From Lepturacanthus savala (taxonomy: Eukaryota; Chordata; Actinopteri; Scombriformes; Trichiuridae): a stretch of DNA of 64,000 bases. Position numbers and translations under genes: made by a program. The stretch lies in the NCBI GenBank assembly GCA_030544235.1, contig CM060462.1, positions 37,865,526 through 37,929,525 of the forward strand, written 5' to 3'. The notes below the pieces were generated by a model. It searched no databases, had not been told where the DNA came from, and saw only the letters and a list, made by a program, of their open reading frames with translations. Shown piece after piece: positions 55,073-64,000 of this stretch (positions are counted from its first letter, which is position 1; every line of letters begins with the position of its first letter).

Positions 55073-55179
55073 TTTTATGTAGCTTGTTTTCTAAATGTAT
55101 TTATTAGTTTTTTTCCACATCTATAAAGGGTCACTCTATTCTAATCCTTGTTACAAAGCGTGTAACCCACTCCTCCGTC

Positions 55180-56200
55180 CCTACAGATGGGCCTGCTGTA
55201 CATATTTAAATCAATTACATGTCTATATATATAGTCGATAATTTGTTGGAGCCGTGCTACCCGCCGCTGCCTTCAAGCTGTCACCCTGCACTGACTTTAG
55301 ACTCTTAATTAGACAGGGTTAACAAAAGCAGGGCGACCCCGCCGCCTCCACCCCTCGCTGGCATATGCCGTCGCTGGAAGGATGTTTTTCAGTCGCCGGC
55401 CCAGTGGCTACCTCCTGTGATTAATGTGCACGTGTCGGCGACGGCTACTTTTGGCAGGGTCCTGTCTGACATGTCTTGAAAGTTCAATTGTATTCACGGT
55501 AAGCTACATTTAATTCAAATGAGCGATATTAGAATTGCAAATTTGGACTAGGTGGTTTAGGAGTTCAAGTACAATGTCTTATTAGGTAGAGGTAGAAAAA
55601 AAAAGGTGTGTGTGCCTTAAATGCGAAGATGAAGAAAAAGAAGTAATTTACCAAAAAAAAGAAGAAGAAGGTGAAATCTGAAATGGTTGTTATTTAAAAT
55701 AGAATAAACCAGGGAAGCTTAAAGGGCAAATTGTAGCTCGTCAGAACATTGTGCTTTAATTTTCACAGATTGAAGCCAAAGATCTGAATATTTCCCCCCA
55801 ACGATCTCCCCGCTGAGATCAACCCGTTCGGAAACGGCCACTTTGCGACGTCTCGTTTCGAGTGCTTTAAAAACAGCGATGGACGGACAGAAACAGACAA
55901 TCCCACCACGGATCGCCTGTTAATCACTCTGGCATTTCTCCCGATGTGCCAAATATTTCTTGGTGTTCACAATTTTCATTTGCATGCTAATGAAGGTGAA
56001 GGGCAGAAGCCACTAATTACAATCCAGTAAAGGCCTGCCTAATGGTCCACTAAAGACATAGCATGGCTGAGCCCATAATTCCATTATGCAAATGCGCGGT
56101 CAGGAGCGGAAAAACCCACAGAGTCACGGCGAAAGCTCGGCCGTCGCTGGACTTCCTTCACACTCGGCGGGGATGTAAAACGATAAAGTCGTCTTTGGAG
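55180..56200. promoter_or_regulatory. Noncoding island between minisatellite blocks; strong CNE candidate
   Basis: About 1 kb of balanced, CpG-containing, unrepeated sequence. POU octamers are at 55978-55985 (ATTTGCAT, continuing GCTAATGAAGG) and 56086-56093 (ATGCAAAT), with CACTAATTACAATCC at about 56012 and GGGTTAACAAAAGC at about 55317. No supported frame. Regulatory function is inferred from the words and from the contrast with its flanks. Confidence 0.5.
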
Positions 56201-56224
56201 CGTCCGTGAATAACGGCGAAGGAC

Positions 56225-56312
56225 GTGGCTGTAAAACTAGCGTTCAGAAGTTTGGGGTCAACCCAAACGATTCTGTGCTTTTCCACAAAAAGTCACACTT
56301 TTATTTACCACC
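56225..56312 (+). mobile_element. Left end of a DNA transposon (same family as 19.8 kb)
   Basis: AGCGTTCAGAAGTTTGGGGTCAACCCAAACGATTCTGTGCTTTTCCACAAAAAGTCACACTTTTATTTACC; the TIR-like GTTCAGAAGTTTGGGGTC is the reverse complement of the 20030 end (CCAAACTTTTGAATGG), and AAAAAGTCACACTTATATTTACC also occurs at 19788. It is cut off by the minisatellite after about 90 bp. Confidence 0.55.
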
Positions 56313-56315
56313 ACT

Positions 56316-57535
56316 TCAGCATGCTTTGGCTTTTAGGGGGCACTTTAGCACATGTTTTGGCTTCCAAAACGGCACTTTAGCAAATGTTTTTCCTCCTAGA
56401 GGCCAATTTAGTACATGTTTTGGCTCCTAAAGTGCACAATAGCACATGTTTGGGCTGTCAAGAGGGCACTTTAGCATGTGTTTTGGCTCCTAGAGGGCAT
56501 TTTAGATAAGATTAGAATACATCATTTTTAATACATTTAGGATGTTCCCTCAGGGAAATTAAACATTTTTGTTATTTTTTTGGTTGGTGCTCCTAGAGGG
56601 CATTTTAGCACATATTTTGGCTCCTACAGGGCACATTAGCATGCGTTTTGGCTTCCAAAAAGGCACTTTAGCACGTTTTGGCTACCAGAGGGTATTTTAG
56701 TATGCTCTGGCTGCTAGAGGGCACTTTACCATGCATTTTGGCTACTAGAGGGTATTTTAGCATGTGTTTTGGCTCCTAAAGGGCACTTTAGCTCGTGTTT
56801 TGCTCCTTGAGGGCACATTAGCATGCATTTTGTCTCCTTGAGGATACTTCAGCACATGTTTTGGCTACCAGAGGTTATTTTAGCATGTTCTGGCTGCTAG
56901 AGGGCACTTTACCATGCATTTTGTCTCCTTGAGGGTACTGTAGCACATGTTTAGGCTTCCAAAAGGGCACTTTAGTATGGGTTTTGGCTCCTAAAGTGCA
57001 CTTTAGCACATGTTTTGGCTTTCAAGAGGGCACTTTAGCATACGGTTTGGCTTCTAGAGGGCACTTTAGATTAGATTAGATACGTTACTAACATTATCAA
57101 CATTATTAATCCCTCTGGGATATTCCCTTAGGGAAATCAACGTTTTTTAATGTTTTTCTTAGATTAAAGCACACGTTTGCGCTCCTAGAGGGCACATTAG
57201 CATAAGTTTTCTCTCCTTGAGGATACTTTAGCACATGTTTAGGCTTCCAAAAGGCCACTTTATTATGGGTTTTGGCTCCTAAAGTGCACAATTGCATGCG
57301 TTTTGGCTATCAAGAGGGCACTTTACCATGCACTTGGGCACCTAGAGGACACTTTAGCACATGTTTTGGCTTCTAGAGGGCACATTAGTATGTGTTCTTG
57401 CTCCTAAAGGGCACTTTACTGCACATTTTGGCTTCCAAAAGCTCACATTAGCATGTGTTTTGGCTCCTAGAGGGCATTTTAGCATGCATTGTCTTCCAGG
57501 AGGGCACTATAGCATGCTTTAACTCCTAGAGAGTA
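56316..57535 (+). repeat. 31-bp minisatellite, block 3 (plus orientation)
   Basis: The same unit as block 2, about 35 units. Two interruptions of similar sequence (56505-56590 and 57062-57170: TTAGATTAGATT, then ATTCCCTTAGGGAAAT or GTTCCCTCAGGGAAAT) show that a compound unit of roughly 560 bp was duplicated. Additional variants GGCTACCAGAGGGTATTTTAG occur. Confidence 0.93.
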
Positions 57536-57984
57536 TTACACTCACATGGAACTACTACTTAATAATTTAAGTACATTTGGCTAAATTCCATTTTCCAAGC
57601 AGGACTTTTACTTGTAATGTAGTATTTTATTTTTTTACTGCAGTTTTGGGACTTTGAGCCACTAAGAACCACAGTCAAATCACTGAGGACTAATATGTTA
57701 AAAATCTCCTCCAGACACATTTTAAGATGTAAAATAACCTCATTTGAATAATTGCGCGTGTCTGATATGCGAAGGCTGGATTTTCTCGTTAAAATCTACT
57801 TCCTCTCATGAAAAATTCCAGAATATATAAATATGTAGATGTGTTGCATCTTAAAAAGGTGAAGTGCTGCCTTCACTCTAAAGTCTGTTTGCACATCACT
57901 CATTTCTATGTTGAACACTGGAACAGAATGAGTATTTGTGATGTCACAAATCATTACCTTAAAACAATGAAAACAGCCAGTGAG

Positions 57985-58985
57985 TCTGGTATAGAATGAA
58001 ATCAACTTTATTGATTCTACATAAAAATTATACTGAAATTTGAACTGAAAGTTATGGCAGCATAAGAAATACCAGTATAACAAGATTATATGAATAAATA
58101 TGAAGTATGAGACCAAATTAAAACACTGACACTAGTTGTTTTATTTCCTGTGAATTCCTGACTATAAACACAACTGGATTTAAATTAAATTATAACAGTT
58201 TTCCTGTTATAAATGATAATAAACATGGAATCAAAATAAATCTACAGCATGTGAGGTGACTACAGAAGAGTCAGAATCTATTTATGTTGCCGTTACAGAC
58301 TAAATGTAGTTAGAATATATAAAATAATATTGAAAATTGTGTATTTCTAATAAAAAACTTTATTTAAAACTAAAAATAAGACCGAACTGATGCAAATCAG
58401 GAAAAAAAGACTTCTGTAATGTAAAGTTCAGTAATTATTAAGTTACAAAGATCAATTATTTATTGATAAAATTCTAGAAATCACAAAGAGAGGATCATTA
58501 GAGAACATGAAAAATATATTTCATTGATCTGGGAGCAAGTATAGAATAGTTAGAATAATAGATATATATCTATTATAGAAAAAGTTAGAATAGAAAAGTA
58601 AGAATAATACCAAAAATGTGTTTTATTACAGCTAAAAATACTTCATTTAAAACTAAACTGACCCAAATCAGGAAACAAAGAAACTTGCAACAACATAAAT
58701 TATCTGAAATGCAAAATTCAGTGATTAATAAGATTATTATTGATTATAAAGTGTTAAAATATCAATTATTTGTCAATAAAATAAAAATGGAACATGAAGA
58801 ATATTGTACAAAGACTCATATTAAATTAAATATCAAAAATAGTGTCAGAATTAATTTAATGTTGCTGTTACAGAGCAAATATAGTGAGAATATTGCAAAA
58901 AGTGTGTTTTACTACAGATAAAACTATTTATTGAGTGTTTTCTACTGTGATTTATGAATAAAAGTCCACGCTGCTGCAGCTTCTC
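57985..58985 (+). repeat. Dispersed repeat family B, copy 5, internally duplicated
   Basis: Upstream part TTTATTGATTCTACATAAAAATTATACTGAAATT as at 51.45 kb, then the standard series. The section from TTAGAATA through AAACTAAA..ACCCAAATCAGGAAA and the AGTGATTAATAAG block is present twice (about 58320-58520 and 58560-58930). It ends GTTTTCTACTGTGATTTATGAATAAAAGTCC. The 101-residue frame at 58616-58921 and the minus frame at 57796-58116 lie in the repeat. Confidence 0.75.
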
Positions 58986-58999
58986 TGCTGAATGACAGA

Positions 59000-59439
59000 G
59001 TAGCAGCAGTGAGTTGTCTAATATTCCAGATAAAGGCTGTTTCCATGTGTCATTATGTAAATGACATGTTAATCTCTGTTTGCTGTTTTACACTGAGGTG
59101 GAGTCCAGGTCCTGTTTACCCGCTAACTCTCCACATTCCTGGAACATTCTTTACAAAAGGCGGCGTAACGCTGTGATTCTTCTCTGCTGCAGCATGTGGC
59201 CTTGTTATTCTGTCGCATCGTCACAGGTAAACAGCAGCCGGCTTTTTACTGTGATAAGATCATTAGAAGCTGGGTTTATTCAGAGGTTTCATGGTGTAAA
59301 GGCGGCAGGTTGGTTTTAACGCTCAGGTAATTTACATGTGTAGTTGTTAATGAAGCAACTGTTTGGTTCCACTTTTCACCACAACTTCATTTACATGATT
59401 GTAACAGGAGAAACAACTACAGAAATTCAAAAAAATGTT
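59000..59439. other. Short unique noncoding segment
   Basis: A 79-residue + frame (59080-59319) is present without recognisable motifs. It is flanked by a family B copy and minisatellite block 4. Confidence 0.2.
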
Positions 59440-60505
59440 GAAGAAGTGCCCCCTAGAAGCCAAGAAGGGCCTTCTTGGGAGCCAAAATGGATGCTAAAAT
59501 ACCCTCTTTAAAGCTAAAATGTGTGTTAAAGTGCCCTTTAGAAGCTAAACACATGTTAAAGTGCCCTTTAGAAGCTAAACACATGTTAAAGTGCCCTCTT
59601 GGAAGACAAAGCACGTGTTAAAATGGCCTCTAGGAGTCAAATGTGTGCTAAAGTACCCTCCTGGAAGCCAAAACACATGCTAAAGTGCCCTCTAGGATCC
59701 AAAATGCATGTTAAAGTGCCCCCTGAGAGCCAAAAGACATGCTAAAGTGCCCTCTAGGAACCAATATGCATGTTAAAGTGCTCTTTAGGAGCCAAAATAT
59801 GTACTACCGTGCCCCCTAGAAGCCAAAATGCATGCTAAAATACCCTCTTTAAAGCTAAAACGTGTGCTAAAGTGCCCTCTAGGAACCTAAACACATGTTT
59901 AAGTGCCCTCTTGGAAATCAAAACGCATACCAAAGTTCCCTCTAGGAGCCAAACTGCATGTTAAAGTGGCCTCTTGGAAGACAAAGCATGTGTTAAAATG
60001 CCCTCCAGGCATCAAATGTGTGCTAAAGTGCCCTCTAGGAACCAAAATGCATGTTAAACTGCCCCCAAGAGCCAAAAGACATGCTAAAGTGCCCTCTAGG
60101 AACCAATATGCATGTTAAAGTGCTCTTTAGGAGCCAAAATATGTACTACCGTGCCCCCGAGAAGCCAGAATGCATGCTAAAACACCCTATTTAAAGCTAA
60201 AATGTGTGCTAAAGTGCCCACTGGGAGCCTAAACGTGTTATATAGTGGCCTCGTGGCAAAACACAATGCATTCTAAAATGCTCTCTCAGAGCCTAAAGTG
60301 CCCTCTTGGAAATCACAATAATGCCAAAGTTCCCTCTAGGAGCCAAAATGCATGTTAAAGTGCCCTTGTGGAAGCCAAAATGTGTACGAAAGTACCTTCT
60401 AGGAGGTACACATGCTTAAGTGCCCTTAAAATGTGTGCAGAAATGACCTCTAGGAGTCTAAATGCATTCTAATGTGCCCTCTAGGAGCCAAACTAACCTG
60501 ACTAG
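59440..60505 (-). repeat. 31-bp minisatellite, block 4 (minus orientation)
   Basis: About 33 degenerate units of AAAGTGCCCTCTAGGAGCC plus AAAATGCATGCTA. A higher-order duplication is visible: about 59600-59880 and 59960-60230 share the same order of variants (GGAAGACAAAGCA.GTGTTAAAATG, CCC..GAGCCAAAAGACATGC, GGAACCAATATGCATG, GTGCTCTTTAGGAGCCAAAATATGTACTACCGTGCCCC). The frame 59903-60118 is a repeat artefact. Confidence 0.95.
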
Positions 60506-61599
60506 TCTGTTTTAAGGCCACACTATATGCTATTTGTATAACGTGCACTATTTGTTTTTTTATTTAGTTTTTTTCTAAAGGAAAAAACGATTCAACGAGC
60601 CACAGAAGACGACATTAAAACAGCTGACGTTCATCACATCCAGTCAAATTAAATCCTAATTAGAAAATTGAAGAAAAACATTAACAACCAGGCTGTTATT
60701 TCATCAACTGATAACAGATAAATCTTCTTTAAGGTTGTAAAGACAAAGCTTTTCTGCTGCTGTTGTGGAAAATCTCACCATGAAGATAATGTTGTATATT
60801 GTATAAGATTGTGTTGTATAGGTCATGTTTTATATGACTGTGATAAACTAAAGACAAGAAAAGGCTGATCATCTAATAGAGAAATGGATCAGATCAGTGA
60901 GTTAAACGTTCACAATGTCACAACTTATTTAACAAATCATTCTATTAATCAGATAAATGCATTAACTCTGTTGAAAAAGGGGGAAAAACACATCAAGTGT
61001 AAAAAATAAATAAAAATGCAGATGTTTTTCCAAACTTTTGCCATTTTAATTAACTTATATTATGATACTGAAATGTCCATAAATTTTTTTTTTATTAATT
61101 TGGGATTTAAATTATATTTATATATTTTATATATTTATATTATATTTAAATAGTCTATATTTTATATATATACATATAAAAACTGACTTTTTTTAAAAGA
61201 TTATTATTATTATTATATATATTATTTATATATATAGTTAAAATAAGAAAATGTGAAAATAAATAATCTTAACAAGTGTAAATATCTTGTTTTATGTACA
61301 ATTAGTATTGGTAGTAATATTAAGTAGAATTATCTTATTCCATTCGAAAAATATGAGCAAACAAGTCAAATATTCAGGATAATTCTACTCAATATTGGAC
61401 TAAACAGTAAATAAAAGCAGTTTTCTAATGTAAATGAAAGAAAAATAAATGAAATAAATGATTTATTTGCTGTGTTAGAATCCAGTGGACCTGTTTTTCA
61501 TTGCGAGTGTAAACATGTGACGACATCTTGTCTCTTTTGTCATAAAAAGGACGACGGACACACCTGGAGGAAGAAAAACCCGGGACTGTACTTCACAAC
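60506..61599. other. AT-rich noncoding DNA
   Basis: 61080-61260 is TA/TTA low-complexity. No genes or defined repeats. Confidence 0.5.
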
Positions 61600-62170
61600 C
61601 TGAGCGTGGACTAAAATAGCAGAAGACGAGGTTTAGTAATTATAGCTGCAATCACCAGGGGATGAACGACAGTGTCCCTGAAGCCAAAAAGTCCAAGACC
61701 TGGCACATCTGCTTCTGAAAGACAAAAGAAAACAATAAAAGTTTTCTTTCCAGTCCATATGGCCAATTAGAAGAGAAATCCTTAGTGAGTTTCACCTTAA
61801 TTATTTCTCTACTTCTCGCAATGAATGGAATCATTTCAGCGTAAAGGACTTCTAATCAAGGTAAAAAAGCTTCATATTATAGCTATTAATGCCCCTCCCC
61901 TCTGGTGAAGAGTTCCCAAAGTCCAGATGGGCTTAATGCACCCTGCTATAGGCAGCTAAATAAAAATAAAATAAAAAGAAAGCATCCACTTGTTGTGCAG
62001 CCATCTCTGGGAAGGCGTTATGAATAAATAAACTGGCTGTCAGCAACAATCCCGTTGGGTGTTTTACAAAGCAGCCTCTTGATGTGAATAAATGATTCCG
62101 TTTCCCAGGATTGAGAAAGGCCTGCAGCGAGAATTCCTCTAGTTATCTGTCGTCTCTGAAACAAGACGCC
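61600..62170. promoter_or_regulatory. Candidate conserved noncoding element block
   Basis: Unrepeated, balanced sequence with GGCCAATTAGAAGAG, CACCTTAATTATTTCTC, TATAGCTATTAATGCCCC and GGGCTTAATGCACCC. There is no supported frame (the 61652-61834 minus frame has no motif). It reads like vertebrate conserved noncoding DNA; inference only. Confidence 0.45.
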
Positions 62171-62310
62171 GACTTCCTGCTCCGTCAAATACACACAGGA
62201 AAAAAGACGTGGAAGTTGTCAAAGTCTTTACACAAATAAATTATTTTGAATATTAAAGAAATGTTAAAAGCTGTAAAATGACGTGTTTCTTAATTGTTGA
62301 AAAATTATGA

Positions 62311-62322
62311 CCCCCCCCCCCC
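62311..62322. repeat. C12 homopolymer
   Basis: Twelve C residues, the longest C run in the window. The length may be unreliable in the assembly. Confidence 0.9.
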
Positions 62323-62516
62323 TTATTCCTCAAAGTGGTTTGGTCCAGATGCTGTTTTCCAGTGGGCGGGGCCAGTGGCTAATGGCTAATTAGCTGGTCA
62401 GCTAGTAAAGAACTAATAGTAGAAGCCAGTGAGTCATTTATCAAACCACTTGTTTAATATATTTAGTTTAGTATATAAATACAGTAGTAGTATTACTTTT
62501 AATAACATTGTAACAT

Positions 62517-62815
62517 TTAACTCGCTACTTAATTTTACTAAAAAGGGGCTTTTATTTTGAAGGACATACAATTTATCAGGTCACATGACCAGGATATCCC
62601 TGTATCACAACTGAAGGTTGTCTTTTATTCAGAATTTTGGAATTTTTTTTTACTTTTTTAAACATTTTTTTTACATTTAACTTAACTTATGCAAATAAGG
62701 AAACAACCTAATGGAGTCTCATTGACTTACATAACATGAAACTATGTTTACAACTTGTTTTTATATATATTTTTAAAACTATATCTATTTTTTTAGGCTA
62801 TTTTAAGTTAAAATT
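62517..62815 (-). mobile_element. Family A MITE copy, degenerate
   Basis: TTAA 62517-62520 followed by CTCGCTACTTAATTTTAC, then AGGGGCTTTTATTTTGAAGGAC, GGTCACATGACCAGGATATCCC, CCTAATGGAGTCTCATTGACTTACATAACATGAAAC and AGGCTATTTTAAGTTA. The right terminus (ATGCAATAGAGGG) is lost. Confidence 0.6.
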
Positions 62816-63294
62816 ATTCCCTGAAAATTCCCTGTTTATTGTCCCCTTCTATTTCCTGTATTCTGTTTTTTCGTTTATAGCTTATCAGCGTTTATTTAGA
62901 GTGAAAATCAAGAAAAAAAACAAAAAAGCCTTGTTTTATATTACCGACTGCACAGAATAAGTCTCATGTGTTTTGCCAACTGTTTTGAAGAATTACAGCG
63001 AGAACTAAAAAGACATAAATTTATTGCTTTCCAAATCCCTCCTGCTCTGTACATGAGGGAAATCTCTGCAAAACTGTCTTCTTTTAACCCCCATGTCATT
63101 TAATATAAAAGGGAAAAAACGCCTCCTACAGCTGCCTCCTTCTCTTATTTTGGAGGTTTGTAATGAAGATTTACAGCCGCTGGACTAAAGGTCTGAATGT
63201 GTAGAAATGTACAAACGTGAATAAATGTGCAAGATACTGACGATCCAGTTGGTACTTTTACCTGAATGAATATGTAAGATGTGGCATTTAACCA

Positions 63295-63690
63295 TAAATG
63301 ATAATAAATGTGGAAAATCTCTACAACCACAAACTAAATCTGGAATCAATATAAATGTACAACATGTGAGGTGACGACAGAAGAGTCAGAATCAATCAGA
63401 ATATCAATTAGAATATTACAAAAATTGTGTTTTACTCCTAAAAAAACTTTATTTAAAACTTAAAACAAGACCGAACTGACCCAAATCTGGAAAAAAAACT
63501 GAACTAAGCTAAATTATCTGCAATGATAAGAGGTCAAAGGTCAATTATGTGTCCATAAAATCATAGAAATCCCACTGAGGATCATTCTAGAAAATGAAGA
63601 ATATATTCTGTAAGATGTTTAAAAAGGAGCCAATTAAATAATCACACAAACAGCTCAAATCTGAATTAAATATCTAAATAGTGGTTAGTT
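63295..63690 (+). repeat. Dispersed repeat family B, copy 6
   Basis: AAATGATAATAAATGTGGAAAATCTCTACAACC through GATAAGAGGTCAAAGGTCAATTATGTGTCC, GAATATATTCTGTAAGATG and GGAGCCAATTAAATAATCACACAAACAGCTC. The last 310 bases of the window are AT-rich noncoding DNA apart from CATGATGGCGGCCAC near 63865. Confidence 0.75.
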
Positions 63691-64000
63691 TCAGCTCCTC
63701 ATGTTTTATCCTGTATTATAAACACTAATAATTACTATTAACTACATGGCCTGTATTAAAATAATGGCCGAAGTCATAATGTTTTTACCAAAGTGAGTTT
63801 TTGTCCTAAATAATCTCCTTATTTTCCCCAAAATGTAGAATAAAATGACAATTTAACAGCTTTCATGATGGCGGCCACTTCAAGAATCAAACATGAAGCT
63901 TTAATATGATTCTAGAATCAGTTTCTACTGGTGATAAAGGCTTTAGGCTGTAAGGTTTTATAGTAATTAAGTCTAAATTTCACAAGTTATACAAGTTAGT

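Noticed and set aside
1..64000. tRNA, rRNA or endogenous retrovirus genes
   Set aside because: I saw no cloverleaf-like sequence with A and B boxes, no rRNA-like blocks and no LTR pair or gag/pol/env-like frames. A covariance-model or profile search would be needed to exclude degraded ones.

Overview
The window looks like gene-poor, AT-rich nuclear DNA of a teleost fish. The evidence is one tandem C-type lectin gene of a fish-typical kind, decayed L2- and Rex/RTE-like LINE pieces, many short TIR elements, long TA/TG/CAG tracts and several minisatellites. There are no rRNA, tRNA, CRISPR or prokaryotic operon signals. The calls rest on reading the sequence and on remembered family features; no database was searched.

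Only one gene is well supported: an intact single-exon reading frame at 11152-11916 (+) for a secreted protein with two C-type lectin-like domains. A 106-residue frame with one hydrophobic segment at 7341-7661 (-) and a signal-peptide-like frame at 17030-17230 (-) are weak candidates.

Layout. 0-4 kb: a cluster of short palindromic TIR elements flanked by TTAA (piggyBac-like MITEs), with further copies at 10.7, 24.1, 25.8, 51 and 62.5 kb. 4.7-11 kb: a dispersed repeat (family B), a GC-rich island, TA/TG tracts, duplications, then the lectin gene. 12-18.6 kb: repeats rich in GCTAGCATGCTAAT-type words plus a foldback cluster. 19.6-22.8 kb: decayed DNA transposons, one of which carries 61 perfect-length 32-bp tandem units. 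24-30 kb: nested TTAA elements and conserved-looking noncoding blocks. 31-33 kb: a diverged tandem array of about 400-440 bp units. 36-39.4 kb: LINE remnants. 39.7-45.8 kb: a third TTAA MITE, noncoding islands and a 337-bp tandem duplication. 46-49.4 kb: 37-bp minisatellites and a 23-bp array of YY1-like sites. 53-60.5 kb: four blocks of a 31-bp minisatellite whose units resemble the CTCF core motif and which switch strand twice, enclosing a noncoding island. 61.6-62.2 kb: another noncoding island.

The moderately GC-rich, low-repeat islands at about 5.4, 15.4, 16.9, 18.9, 24.9, 28.6, 33.6, 41, 43, 46.9, 49.9, 55.7 and 61.9 kb carry dense homeodomain/POU-like words. They look like the conserved noncoding elements of a developmental-gene desert, which is an inference that only an alignment can test. 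I see no new multi-gene system. The most interesting features are the noncoding repeats: a minisatellite born inside a transposon, with a duplicated 13-unit haplotype, and the oriented CTCF-like arrays.
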